From: Pseudonocardia sp.
GTDB lineage: Bacteria; Actinomycetota; Actinomycetes; Mycobacteriales; Pseudonocardiaceae
Length of the DNA stretch: 57,088 nt
Direction of reading: 5' to 3'
Assembly (NCBI GenBank): GCA_029263115.1
Contig: JAJCYC010000019.1
Coordinates: 1-57,088 of the forward strand
A model generated the notes under the pieces. It was not told the origin of the DNA. It saw only the letters and a program-made list of their open reading frames with translations, and made no database searches. The position numbers and the translations under genes were made by a program. This document shows, in pieces, positions 45,843-53,924 of this stretch (position 1 is the stretch's first letter; the number at the start of each line of letters is the position of its first letter).

Positions 45843-46058
45843 ATGCACGTGCACGAGGCAGACGATGTTGCCCAGCGGGCGGCCCGCCATGTCGCGCGGC
45901 TGTTCGACCGCCCGGGGCTGAACGGGCTGGTGGAACTCGCCCGGGCGGAGTCCGACGACCGGCCCAGGCCCCGCCGTCGACGCCCGCCGTCCGCCCGGAG
46001 CAGCCGCGCCGAGCGGGTCGAGCCGGACACTACCGATTCGGACGGCCCGCCCCGCTGA
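45843..46058 (+). CDS. Small unknown protein, 71 residues
   Basis: The ATG at 45843 is preceded by AGGTGG. The product starts HVHEADDVAQRAARHVARLF and ends in an Arg-rich then Asp-rich disordered tail. The first half may be an amphipathic helix. No family is recognised and coding is likely but unproven. Confidence 0.45.
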   Translation: MHVHEADDVAQRAARHVARLFDRPGLNGLVELARAESDDRPRPRRRRPPSARSSRAERVEPDTTDSDGPPR

Positions 46059-46128
46059 GCGGGCCCCCTCCCGGGACGGGCAGGGCGCACCCGTTCCGTT
46101 ACGGCGGTCGCCTCTACCCTTGGCGCCC

Positions 46129-46512
46129 GTGGAACCCGCAGAGCACGCCGACGCCGAGCGATCCGAGCTGATGCCCGTCGACATCACCCGACGAGCTGGA
46201 GCGGTGGTCGTCGCGGTCGGTGGTGAGATCGACAACTACACCGCCGAGCTGCTCCGCTCCACGATCGCGGACGCTGTCTCCGGTGCCGCCGGCCAGTGGG
46301 TGGTGCTCGACCTGAGCGCGGTCGAGTTCGTCAACTCCAGCGGGGCCGCCGCGCTGATGGGCGCGGTCGGGCTCGCCGAGCAGCACCGCGCGCAGCTGCG
46401 GGTGGTGGTCGCGCGCCCCGGGAGGGTGCTCCGCGCCCTGGAGGTCACCGGGATCGCGCCCCTGCTGCCGTTGTGCGACACCCTGGACGACGCGCTCCGG
46501 GACCTGTCCTAG
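46129..46512 (+). CDS. STAS-domain anti-sigma factor antagonist
   Basis: The 127-residue protein has one STAS domain: VAVGGEIDNYTAELLRSTIA, VVLDLSAVEFVNSSGAAALM (phospho-acceptor Ser after an Asn that replaces the usual Asp) and a final helix. Such proteins bind RsbW-like kinases to free a sigma factor. No kinase is adjacent. The GTG at 46129 has TACCCT 8 nt upstream and no ribosome site, the leaderless type. Confidence 0.88.
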   Translation: MEPAEHADAERSELMPVDITRRAGAVVVAVGGEIDNYTAELLRSTIADAVSGAAGQWVVLDLSAVEFVNSSGAAALMGAVGLAEQHRAQLRVVVARPGRVLRALEVTGIAPLLPLCDTLDDALRDLS

Positions 46513-46925
46513 CCGGTTGCCGCGCACCACGGTCCACGGCGCCGCGGCGGTGTCGGTGCGGGTGAACATGGCCTCCTCGACCACGGTGCAGTCGTCCCAG
46601 CGGTCCAGCGCAGCCAGATCGACCGGGCTGAGCTTCCACTGTCGCAGCGGGTCGATCACCCGGATGGTGAATCTGGTCCGCTGCTCGGCCCGGGACCCCG
46701 AGAACCACAGCTTCACCAGGTTGATTCCGCTGTCCACCAGGGCCTGTTCCAGGCCGGGATCGCAGAAGCCCATCGCCCGCTCGACCACCGCACGGTTGTA
46801 CCAGGACCGGTCGAACAGCACGATCTCCCCGGCGGCGGGCAGCAGACTGACGTAGCGCTGGAAATACCACTGGGTGCGTTCCCCAGGACTGCATCTTCAG
46901 CAGTTCGATCTGCGAGATTTGCCAG
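46513..46925 (-). pseudogene. Polyphosphate kinase 2 (PPK2) remnant
   Basis: Pieces of PPK2 can be read on the minus strand: QISQIELLKMQSW (N-terminal part, one frame), then in another frame ERTQWYFQRYVSLLPAAGEI, VLFDRSWYNRAVVERAMGFC, LVDSGINLVKLWFS, PLRQWKLSPVDLAALDRWDD and APWTVVRGN. The roughly 40 residues containing the Walker A motif are gone, the segment after MGFC is shortened and the C-terminus ends at the convergent STAS gene stop. Several deletions make it non-functional. Confidence 0.8.
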
Positions 46926-47219
46926 GTGTTCAGCCGGCGTTCGCGATGGCGGCCAACGCCAGCCCGAACGCCGAACCGGCCGGCCACCACATCGTCGGGC
47001 CCAACTCCGTCCGCCACCGGGACGGCGGCATCCGGCGGGAACGAGCTTGCCGTACACCGGAACCTGGACGCCGCGTTTCGCCAGTCGCACCGTGCACTCC
47101 GCGACGCGACGGGCTGCCGGAGATGGCCGGCTCACCCGTCCACTTCTCGGTTGCATCCCAACCCGATCGAGGCATACGGTCGTTACTTATTCTAAAGAAC
47201 GTCCCGATCGGGTGGTGCA
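46926..47219. other. Region between PPK2 remnant and MFS gene
   Basis: No intact gene is supported in this 294-bp stretch. Open frames on both strands lack family matches and ribosome sites. A short membrane-like piece on the minus strand (GPTMWWPAGSAFGLALAAIA) may be decayed coding DNA. The last 60 bp hold the promoter and operator-like region of the MFS gene. Confidence 0.45.
47162..47212 (+). promoter_or_regulatory. Promoter and operator-like repeats of the MFS gene
   Basis: TATTCT at 47188-47193 is a good -10 element. CCCGATCGGG at 47203-47212 is a perfect 10-bp palindrome in the initially transcribed region, and a second CCCGATCG copy lies at 47163-47170, 40 bp upstream. The pair looks like a repressor site of a drug-exporter gene. 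Confidence 0.45.
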
Positions 47220-48827
47220 GTGGCGGATACCAGCATACGTGGACAGCAGCGGTGGGGGATTCCGCTGATGGTCCTCATCCTCGGGACCTTCCTCGCGGTC
47301 CTGGGAACCAGCGTGGTCAACGTCGCGATCCCCTACATCCAGAAGGACCTCGGGGTCAGCACCGACGAAGTGCGCTGGGTCAGCACCGCCTACCTGCTCT
47401 CGCTTGGCATCGCGGTACCGCTGAGCGGTTGGCTCGGCGGGCGGTTCGGGCTGACCCGGGTGTACCTGGCCTCCCTGGTCGCCTTCACCGTCGCCTCGGG
47501 GCTGTGCGGAGCGGCCTGGGACATCACCAGCCTGGTCACGTTCCGGGTGCTGCAGGCCTTCCCCGGCGGGTTCATCTCGGTGATCGCGATGACGCTGCTG
47601 TTCCGTATCGTGCCGCCCAACCGTCTCGGTACCGCGATGGGGCTCTACGGACTCGGTGTGATCCTGGCGCCGGCGCTAGGACCGGTGCTGGGCGGCTGGC
47701 TCGTCGAGTACTCCAGCTGGCACCTGATCTTCTTCGTCACGGTCCCGGTCGGTGTGGTCGCCATCGCCGCCGCCACGGTGATCCTGCCCCGGCCCCGACC
47801 GGTCAGCTGGCCCCGGTTCGACTGGGCCGGTTACGCCGCGATCGCCCTCGGGCTGCTCGCGCTGCTGATCGCCGCCGATCGGGGACCGGACCCCGAATGG
47901 GGCTGGACCGACCTGAGGGTGCTGGCACTGGCCGCATTCGGATTGCTCAGCCTCGCTCTGTTCGTGGTGATCGAACTCGAGGTGGCCGAGCCGCTGATCG
48001 ACCTGCGGGTGTTCCGCAGCCGGACATACTGCGTCTCACTGACCCTGATCGCGATCAGCTCGATCGGCCTGTTCGCTCTGCTGTACTACATACCGCAGTT
48101 CCTGCTCACGGTCCGCGGCTACCAGGCACTCGAGGCGGGCCTGTTGCTCGTGCCGTCCGCGCTCGCGATGGCGGTGACGGCCCCGGTCGCCGGTCGGCTG
48201 GTCGACCGCTTCGGCCCCCGCTGGCCGGCGGTGACCGGCATGGCAGTCGCCGCGTTCGGCTCACTCCTGATGGCCCACCTCACCGCAGACACCCCGCGCG
48301 ACGAGCTGATCCTGTGGACCACCATCCGCAACGTCGGAGTGGGTCTGTCGATGATGCCCTGCATGTCCGCCGGGCTGGGCACCTTGTCCGGTGCTCTCGT
48401 CACCTCCGGCAGCGCGATGAGCAACGTGGTGTTGCGGGTGTCCTCCAGCCTGGGCGTCGCCGGATTCGGCGGGCTGGTGTCGGTGCAGTACGCGCAATTG
48501 ATGGCCGACCGGGCGGCGATGGTGCCGGGCACGCCGGCGCTGACCGCGGCGGCCCAGCACGGGGCCGGCGAGCTGGGGCCGTACTACAGGCAGCTCTCCT
48601 CGGTGGTCACCACGACGACCTACGCGGACGCGTTCTACCTGCTTACCCTGCTCACCGCCGCAGGCGCGGGGCTGGCCCTGCTCCTCCGCCCGGCCGCGGC
48701 GGCCCCGCCCGAGTCCGCCGCACCGGAGACCCCGACCCCGGCGGCACCCAACTCGACGACTGCCACCCCGCCAGCGGTTGTCGCGGCGTCGATGTCCGGG
48801 ACAATCGGCAGTCATGAGCGGAACTGA
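47220..48827 (+). CDS. DHA2-family MFS multidrug exporter
   Basis: The 535-residue protein is a 14-helix EmrB/QacA-type proton antiporter: motif FLAVLGTSVVNVAIPYIQ in helix 1, SGWLGGRFGLTRVY (motif A), and the antiporter motif LGVILAPALGPVLGGWL in helix 5. The C-terminal 45 residues are Pro/Thr-rich and unconserved. Its end overlaps the start of a small cupin gene by 14 bp, so the two are probably one transcript. Drug specificity cannot be read. Confidence 0.93.
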   Translation: MADTSIRGQQRWGIPLMVLILGTFLAVLGTSVVNVAIPYIQKDLGVSTDEVRWVSTAYLLSLGIAVPLSGWLGGRFGLTRVYLASLVAFTVASGLCGAAWDITSLVTFRVLQAFPGGFISVIAMTLLFRIVPPNRLGTAMGLYGLGVILAPALGPVLGGWLVEYSSWHLIFFVTVPVGVVAIAAATVILPRPRPVSWPRFDWAGYAAIALGLLALLIAADRGPDPEWGWTDLRVLALAAFGLLSLALFVVIELEVAEPLIDLRVFRSRTYCVSLTLIAISSIGLFALLYYIPQFLLTVRGYQALEAGLLLVPSALAMAVTAPVAGRLVDRFGPRWPAVTGMAVAAFGSLLMAHLTADTPRDELILWTTIRNVGVGLSMMPCMSAGLGTLSGALVTSGSAMSNVVLRVSSSLGVAGFGGLVSVQYAQLMADRAAMVPGTPALTAAAQHGAGELGPYYRQLSSVVTTTTYADAFYLLTLLTAAGAGLALLLRPAAAAPPESAAPETPTPAAPNSTTATPPAVVAASMSGTIGSHERN

Positions 48828-49161
48828 CACCACCCTGGCCCAGGACGAACAGGTCACCCTCATCGACGACGTCCTCGCGTCGGCGCCGATCGAGGAGGGC
48901 AAGCTCGGGCACCGCACCGTGCTCAGCGTCGGCAGCGCGCGGGTCGTCGTGCTGGCGTTCCCGCGCGGGCACCACATGCGCGAGCACCGCAGCCACCATC
49001 CGCTGCTGCTGCAGGCCCTGGACGGGCTGGTGCGGGTCACCGCCGACGGACAGACCTACGACGTGCGCCCGGGCGGGCTGCTGTACCTGCCGAACGCCCG
49101 GCCGCACTCCGTCGAGGCCCTCGAACCGTCGCGGGTCACCCTCACCCCGATCGGGGTCTGA
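48814..49161 (+). CDS. Small cupin protein
   Basis: The 115-residue single cupin barrel (LAFPRGHHMREHRSHHPLLL, then LDGLVRVTADGQTYDVRPGG, then LPNARPHSVEAL) has several His available for metal. It overlaps the exporter gene end. Such small cupins often bind metals or small aromatic compounds and may serve the exporter. Confidence 0.8.
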   Translation: MSGTDTTLAQDEQVTLIDDVLASAPIEEGKLGHRTVLSVGSARVVVLAFPRGHHMREHRSHHPLLLQALDGLVRVTADGQTYDVRPGGLLYLPNARPHSVEALEPSRVTLTPIGV

Positions 49162-49190
49162 CCACCGGCGTCCGGGGCCGGCGACCCGAC

Positions 49191-49871
49191 TCAGGCGTCG
49201 CCGTACACCGGAATCCGGGCACCGCTGATCGGGGCCGCATCCGCGCTGCACAGGAAGGCGATCACTCCCGCGATCGCCGCCGGGGCCACCGCCCGGGCCG
49301 CGAGGTCCGGCGACATCCAACTTCGGTTCGCCGGGGTGTCGATCACCGAGGGCAGCACCGCGTTCACCCGGATCCGCTGTGGGCGCAGCTCTTCGGCGAG
49401 CAGCTCCACGACGCGCACCACCGCCGCCTTGGACGTCGCGTGCGCGACCGGTGCCGCGCCGCCGACCCCGGTCTTCGACCCCACCGCGACGATGGCCCCG
49501 CCACCTCCCCCGGCCAGCCGGGGCGCGGCCGCCTGGCAGCACCACAGCAGCGACGACACGTTCGAGCGCCACAACCCGTTCAGGGTGTCCTCATCCAGCT
49601 CGGCGAGCGAACCGGGAGTGAATCCCCCGGCCAGCGCGACCAGCGACGACGGTGTGCCGAGGCGGTCGACGTCCGCCCAGGCCCGCCCGACCTCGGCCCG
49701 GTCGGCCAGGTCCACCGCGACCGGGTGCACACCGTCGAAGGCACCCAGCTCGTCGAGCGGGTCGCCTGGGCGGTCGAGGGCGACCACCTCCAGGCCCCGA
49801 CCGAGGAACTCGGCCACCACGGCTCGGCCGAGGGCTCCGGCCGCACCGGTCACCACGACGCTGCGCAGCAT
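49191..49871 (-). CDS. SDR-family protein, catalytic Tyr replaced by His
   Basis: The 226-residue short-chain dehydrogenase has the cofactor motif VVVTGAAGALGRAVV, an acidic residue in ALDRPGD that favours NAD, Asn in RSNVSS and Ser132 in VGSKTGVGG. The catalytic YxxxK reads HATSK, with His144 (codon CAC) in place of Tyr and Lys148 kept. One base change from TAC explains it. Activity is therefore doubtful. It is upstream of no obvious partner; the FAH-family gene lies behind its start on the same strand. Confidence 0.85.
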   Translation of the reverse strand: MLRSVVVTGAAGALGRAVVAEFLGRGLEVVALDRPGDPLDELGAFDGVHPVAVDLADRAEVGRAWADVDRLGTPSSLVALAGGFTPGSLAELDEDTLNGLWRSNVSSLLWCCQAAAPRLAGGGGGAIVAVGSKTGVGGAAPVAHATSKAAVVRVVELLAEELRPQRIRVNAVLPSVIDTPANRSWMSPDLAARAVAPAAIAGVIAFLCSADAAPISGARIPVYGDA

Positions 49872-49958
49872 GTACGTCCTTCCGTCTGCCCAGATCAAGG
49901 TCGGCAAGGTCGACCCCGAGAACCATTCGGACGGTACCCGCCGGGCGGCCCACGCGGC

Positions 49959-50774
49959 TCAGCTCCCGCGGACCATTCGGTTGCGCAGCTCGCCGACCCC
50001 CTCCACCCGGGTCACCATCTCGGCGCCCTCGGTGAGGTAGCGGGCCGGCCTGCGGGCGTGCCCGACGCCGCCCGGGGTACCGGTGGCGATCAGATCCCCG
50101 GGGGCCAGGGTGATGATCGAGGAGATGTAGCCGACCAGCGTCACCGGGTCGAACACCAGGTCGGCGGTGTCGGCCTTCTGCAGCACGTCACCGTCCACCG
50201 CGCAGGAGATGCCGCCCGGAGTGCCCTCGTCCACCACCAGCCACGGCCCGACCGGGGTGCTGCGTTCGAAGGTCTTGCCCTGCAGCCACTGCAGCGTGCG
50301 GTTCTGGAAGTCCCGCGCGCTCACGTCGTTGACCACCGTGTACCCGGCGATGGCCGCCCGCGCCTGCTCGGGCGTCGCATGCCGGACCTCGGCACCGATG
50401 ACCACGCCGAGTTCGGCCTCCCAGTCGACCTGCTCCGATCCGGCGGGCAGCTCGACCGGGTCGTGCGCGCCGACCAGCGCGCGGGCGAACTTGGCGAACA
50501 GGGTGGGATGCTCGGGCAGCTCGCGGCCCATCTCCTGGATGTGCGTGCGGTAGTTCAACCCGACACAGATCACCTTCTCCGGCCTGGGCACCGGCGGGGC
50601 GTAGTCCAGCCCGGCGAGCGCATGCCGCGGCCCGGACCCGGCCGCGGCGGCCGCCCGCCACCCGTCGCGGGCCAGGAAGACCCCGAGGTCCGGCGAGCCC
50701 AGTTCGACCGCGCCGTCGTCGTCGACGCGCACCGCGGCGGTGCCGGTGGCCGTGCGGATGGTTGCGAGCTTCAT
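49959..50774 (-). CDS. Fumarylacetoacetate hydrolase-family protein
   Basis: The 271-residue FAH-fold enzyme cleaves or decarboxylates a 2-oxo acid in aromatic or sugar catabolism. Motifs are VICVGLNYRTHIQEMG, LFAKFARALVG, DWEAELGVVIG (metal Glu residues), YTVVNDVSARDFQ, WLQGKTFERSTPVGPWLV and IATGTPGGVG. All metal ligands look present. AAGGA precedes the ATG. The SDR gene follows on the same strand 87 bp later, and the two may act on the same pathway. Confidence 0.92.
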   Translation of the reverse strand: MKLATIRTATGTAAVRVDDDGAVELGSPDLGVFLARDGWRAAAAAGSGPRHALAGLDYAPPVPRPEKVICVGLNYRTHIQEMGRELPEHPTLFAKFARALVGAHDPVELPAGSEQVDWEAELGVVIGAEVRHATPEQARAAIAGYTVVNDVSARDFQNRTLQWLQGKTFERSTPVGPWLVVDEGTPGGISCAVDGDVLQKADTADLVFDPVTLVGYISSIITLAPGDLIATGTPGGVGHARRPARYLTEGAEMVTRVEGVGELRNRMVRGS

Positions 50775-51098
50775 CGGTGTCCTTCGCGGGGTCGTGGTGC
50801 GATCGACGGGCCTCGGGTTAGATCATCCCCGACGACGGTTCGTCGGTCACCCGAGCGGCGACGACCGGAGCGGTGGTGTCCCCCGTGTGGTGGACGGTGG
50901 CGTGGTGCGCGCGATCCGGCTGACGTTCGTGCCGAGCGTCGACCACATCGAGCGGTTGACGGTCTCGATCAACGCTGGGCAGCTCCGCCAGGGCACCCAT
51001 CCGATGTCCGGGACCAACGGTTGGCCGGGGCGCCTCACCGCGCGCACGATGCTCGAGCAGGCGCGGGGCAGCACGCTCCCGCGGCGAAGCTGGTGCGA
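50775..51098. other. Region without a recognisable gene
   Basis: This 324-bp gap between the FAH-family gene start and the vapC end has short open frames on both strands without ribosome sites or family resemblance. It may be decayed coding DNA, but nothing specific can be named. Confidence 0.5.
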
Positions 51099-51479
51099 TC
51101 AGACGTCAAGGACCGATGCCGCGGAATCCGTGCCGGCAAGGAGGCGCTCAATGTCGCCGCGGTCGCTGGTGAGCACCACGGCTCCGAGGTCGGCCGCGAC
51201 GAGAGCCACACTCGCATCCACCACGTCGGCGGTGCCCGTGGAGCCGAGCAGTCGGCCGGCACGGTGTGCGCCTGCCTCGTCCAGTATCGCGACATCGCAG
51301 CCCCTGAGCAGCCGGCGCAGCGGTGCCTGGCGGGCCGAGCGGCTCACCTGGGCGATGACGGCCGCGGGGACGACCGGTATCACGCCCTGCTCGAGGCGCA
51401 CCCGATGGTCGAGCCAGAAGGTGCGCTCGTTCCGGTCAGCGGCGATGAGCGCCCCGGAGTCATAAACGACCTGCATCAT
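51099..51479 (-). CDS. vapC: PIN-domain toxin (VapC-type)
   Basis: The 126-residue PIN ribonuclease has the first Asp in VVYDSGALIAADR, a middle acidic residue in LDEAGAHRAGRLLG, and the Asp pair in DVVDASVALVAADLGA and VVLTSDRGDIERLL. VapC toxins cut tRNA or rRNA. The ATG overlaps the antitoxin stop by 4 bp (ATGA), as expected for a TA pair. Confidence 0.88.
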   Translation of the reverse strand: MMQVVYDSGALIAADRNERTFWLDHRVRLEQGVIPVVPAAVIAQVSRSARQAPLRRLLRGCDVAILDEAGAHRAGRLLGSTGTADVVDASVALVAADLGAVVLTSDRGDIERLLAGTDSAASVLDV

Positions 51480-51730
51480 GCTGTGCGGCGACCGGGCCGG
51501 GCGGCGCGTTCACGCGCATGCGCCAACTCCTCCTCGGTGAACGGGCCGTGCTGACGTTCCCACTCGGCAACCGCCGAAAGCCCGTCCCGCACCTTCAGGG
51601 TGCGGCGCGCAGCATCGGTCATCCACGCCGAGACACTGACACCGTCAGCCGCCGCCGCTTCGACTATCTGCCGGTGCACGTCCGGGTCCACGGTGATCGC
51701 CAGCTTCGGTGACGGCGCTCCACGGGGCAT
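51476..51730 (-). CDS. vapB: Ribbon-helix-helix-type antitoxin (VapB-type)
   Basis: The 84-residue antitoxin begins MPRGAPSPKLAITVDPDVH and continues RQIVEAAAADGVSVSAWMTD, the RHH/CopG-type DNA-binding fold. A charged C-terminal helix (EWERQHGPFTEEELAHARER) follows and should bind VapC. A TATAGT -10 element lies 6 nt upstream of the ATG, so the mRNA is probably leaderless; the direct repeats over it suggest autoregulation. Confidence 0.85.
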   Translation of the reverse strand: MPRGAPSPKLAITVDPDVHRQIVEAAAADGVSVSAWMTDAARRTLKVRDGLSAVAEWERQHGPFTEEELAHARERAARPGRRTA

Positions 51731-51736
51731 GACCAA

Positions 51737-51757
51737 ACTATACTACCGTTATACTAC
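51737..51757 (-). promoter_or_regulatory. vapBC promoter with direct-repeat operator
   Basis: TATACTAC occurs at 51739-51746 and again at 51750-51757, an 11-bp period that puts both on one face of the helix. Read on the minus strand they overlap the TATAGT -10 hexamer (51737-51742). This fits autorepression by VapB. Confidence 0.6.
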
Positions 51758-51807
51758 TAACGTCGAGCACCGCGCCCAGACGACAACCCCGAACCGCTGG
51801 TCAAACC

Positions 51808-51850
51808 GGTGGGCGCGGCAGGATTCGAACCTGCGACCGCTCGGGTGTAA
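51808..51850. repeat. Attachment-site repeat: 3' half of tRNA-Val (distal copy)
   Basis: These 43 bp are identical to 54436-54478, the 3' part of the intact tRNA-Val gene from the anticodon loop to the acceptor end. The two copies are 2628 bp apart in the same orientation. A duplicated tRNA 3' end is the usual scar of a site-specific integrated element. The sequence beyond 51850 no longer matches tRNA, so this is not a second tRNA gene. Confidence 0.85.
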
Positions 51851-51999
51851 GCGACCGGATCACGCATCCCAGCGCTTCTACCAGGTCTTATGATGCCAGG
51901 CAGATGGCCTGCAGACGCCCGAACCTAGTCCGGTGCCCCACAGTTTCACCCCACGGATGGCCCCACGGCGAAGATCAATTCGGCCGACGAGCCGTCCGC

Positions 52000-52280
52000 C
52001 TACTCCGTTCCCTTTGGACGCGCGGTGCTGGCCGCGACGACCCACACGATCTGCCGCTCTGGGTCCGGGCAGTACCAGATCTGCCCGCCGGCGGTCACCT
52101 CGTACTACCACTGCTCGATCGTCCGTCCACTGATTTCGCGGGTGGCCAGGCGCCCACGTAGTCGATCTCTACCTGCCGCCCTGGGTACGCACAGCCTGGC
52201 CGCCCCCTGACCGACTCCGCGCGCGCCGCCGCCTGACCCGTGCCGCTGGACCAACTGCGAAACAGGTGGGTCAGTTTCAC
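52000..52280 (-). pseudogene. Remnant of a RelE-like or other small protein
   Basis: A coding-like stretch on the minus strand starts at a GTG (52280), reads GCAYPGRQVEIDYVGAW, then shifts frame to REISGRTIEQW, meets a TAG at 52105-52107 and continues open as YEVTAGGQIWYCPDPERQIV, then WVVAASTARPKGTE, before a TAG at 52000. The end resembles the C-terminus of some RelE-superfamily toxins, which is a weak match. One frameshift and one nonsense codon mark it as dead. Confidence 0.4.
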
Positions 52281-52290
52281 CTGGAAGTGA

Positions 52291-52530
52291 CACGTCGGTG
52301 GCGGCCGGCGCTCCCGCCACAGCGGCTGCGACAGTCGCCGGATCTGGAACCTCTACAGGACCCAGTGCGGTTCAGGCGTCCGTCGGATCCCTACTGGGCA
52401 TCACAGCCCCTCGTACTTGCAGCAGTGGGCGCTCAAGGCACCGCGATCGGTAGCGGCGCACCCTGTCAGAGCAGCTCTCGACACCGCCGGTAATCTCTAG
52501 CCCTCGACTGCGTGTTGCGTACTCCATTCT
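52291..52530. other. Intergenic region in island
   Basis: No gene is supported in this part. Third-position bias is lost and frames are short. Confidence 0.45.
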
Positions 52531-52535
52531 GGTGA

Positions 52536-52561
52536 ATATCTATAGTAACCCATGTAGATAT
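52536..52561. promoter_or_regulatory. Inverted repeat upstream of hsp20
   Basis: ATATCTA at 52536-52542 and TAGATAT at 52555-52561 are inverted with a 12-bp spacer, just upstream of the hsp20 -35 element. It is a candidate operator. It does not match the CIRCE or HAIR consensus in full. Confidence 0.4.
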
Positions 52562-52562
52562 C

Positions 52563-52591
52563 TTGCTTGCGTTGGTGTCGGCTGGTTATAT
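52563..52591 (+). promoter_or_regulatory. hsp20 promoter
   Basis: TTGCTT at 52563-52568 and TTATAT at 52586-52591 are separated by 17 bp, an almost ideal vegetative sigma-factor promoter in an otherwise GC-rich region. A 6-bp inverted repeat (GTCCAC and GTGGAC, 52599-52615) lies just downstream. Confidence 0.6.
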
Positions 52592-52689
52592 CTGTCGTGT
52601 CCACCGCGCGTGGACCAGAACAGGACATCGCCTAAGGAAGGCAGGTCACGCCCGAACGGCGTGAGCACTACATGGAAGGAGTGGGTGCG

Positions 52690-53130
52690 ATGTTGATGCG
52701 TACTGACCCGTTTCGTGAGCTGGACCGTCTGAGCCAGCAGTTCTTCGGCCAGCAGAGCCCGGGCACGTGGTCCCGGCCGTCGCCCATGCCAATCGACGCC
52801 TACCGGGCCGGTGAGGAGTTCGTGGTGCACTTCGACCTGCCTGGGGTCTCGCCGGACGCGATCGAGCTTGAGGTCGAGCGCAACGTGCTGACCGTCAAGG
52901 CCGAGCGTCGTCCGGTCACGACCGGGGACAACGTCGAGATGGCTGTGTCCGAGCGCCCGCTCGGGGTGTTCTCTCGGCAGCTGTTCCTGGGGGACACCCT
53001 CGACGTCGAGCACATCAGCGCTGACTACGACGCCGGCGTGCTCACCCTGCGGATCCCAGTCGCGGAGAAGGCCAAGCCCCGCAAGATTGAGATCCACGGC
53101 GGTTCGGAGTCCAGATCCATCACCGTGTGA
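52690..53130 (+). CDS. Hsp20 small heat-shock protein
   Basis: The 146-residue chaperone has an N-terminal arm ([17 protein letters not shown]), an alpha-crystallin domain at about 33-125 ([29 protein letters not shown] and the conserved GVLTLRIPV near the end) and a short tail. It holds unfolding proteins under stress. ATG at 52690 is chosen because GGAAGGAG lies 8 nt upstream; the ATG at 52672 would overlap that site. It is the main cargo of the tRNA-Val island. Confidence 0.93.
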   Translation: MLMRTDPFRELDRLSQQFFGQQSPGTWSRPSPMPIDAYRAGEEFVVHFDLPGVSPDAIELEVERNVLTVKAERRPVTTGDNVEMAVSERPLGVFSRQLFLGDTLDVEHISADYDAGVLTLRIPVAEKAKPRKIEIHGGSESRSITV

Positions 53131-53174
53131 CCCCCAGCACCTTCTTGAACCGCCAGGTAAAGGGGGTGAGCGAC

Positions 53175-53519
53175 ATGACTGCATGCCGCGCCGCCGACCT
53201 CGGACTGGACGCAGACCTACTCGACACAGACTTGCCGTTCCGTCCCAGTTCGGTGGCCTGGGTGACGCGGTACGCCGATTCGGACTGGGTCGACGACCAG
53301 TTCGCCGCGATCGTCGCGGCGAACTGGGCGGACGGACCCGGCCTGATGCCTCGGCGCGTGCAGATCGCGCTGGCAGTCCGGGCGGACCGCCACAAGACGG
53401 GCGAGCGGCCACGGCTCCCTGGGTATCTGGGCCGGTCACGAGGACAACCGGTCGACCCAGGATGGCCTCGGGAACGGTCTCCGCCCACGCCAACCGGCCA
53501 GGAATTAATCGGCCGGTGA
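53175..53519 (+). CDS. Unknown protein downstream of hsp20
   Basis: The 114-residue protein starts MTACRAADLGLDADLLDTDL and has a Trp/Asp-rich middle (WVTRYADSDWVDDQFAAIVA) and a basic, Pro-rich end. GGGGGTGAG precedes the ATG. It lies 44 bp after hsp20 and is probably on the same transcript. No family is recognised; it could be a co-chaperone or regulator of the island. Confidence 0.55.
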   Translation: MTACRAADLGLDADLLDTDLPFRPSSVAWVTRYADSDWVDDQFAAIVAANWADGPGLMPRRVQIALAVRADRHKTGERPRLPGYLGRSRGQPVDPGWPRERSPPTPTGQELIGR

Positions 53520-53740
53520 CACCGCAACGGTAGGGAAAGGACGGTGGTGTTATCGCGCTCGAACCGGGGCCGCCGACACGCTCGCCGTGCACTATCTCGT
53601 CAGCTCACGAGCACGCCCAACCCGCACCACTGAGGGCGGGTTGACCAGCCCTCGTCCGCGCCCGCAAGCGCAACCAGCCACGTGCTGCGCGGGCAGCTTC
53701 CGGCGGAGCCCACCACAACACAACCGACAGAGTCAGCGAT

Positions 53741-53778
53741 GGAGCCTGCCAGGACCGCCAACGGTCCTGGCAGGCTCC
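53741..53778. terminator. 16-bp perfect hairpin terminator
   Basis: GGAGCCTGCCAGGACC and GGTCCTGGCAGGCTCC pair perfectly around a 6-nt loop, after the hsp20 transcript and before the MerR-like gene. It is the strongest hairpin in the window. Otherwise the 405-bp gap 53520-53924 holds no gene; an AT-rich patch near 53830-53875 may be the MerR-like gene's promoter. Confidence 0.8.
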
Positions 53779-53924
53779 CCATCACAGGTCACCAGGCCCT
53801 ATATAACCCAGCGGGCAACTTGTATCGACGAGTGCAATTTCTTGATATCGTGGCATTGATTTGCATTGACCGAAGCGAAAGCCGGGGGTCGACAGTCGGC
53901 ACATACGTACGGGAGACCATCACC

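Noticed and set aside
51808-51884. Second tRNA-Val gene
   Set aside because: Only the 3' 43 bp match; the D-arm and 5' acceptor are missing, so it is an attachment repeat.
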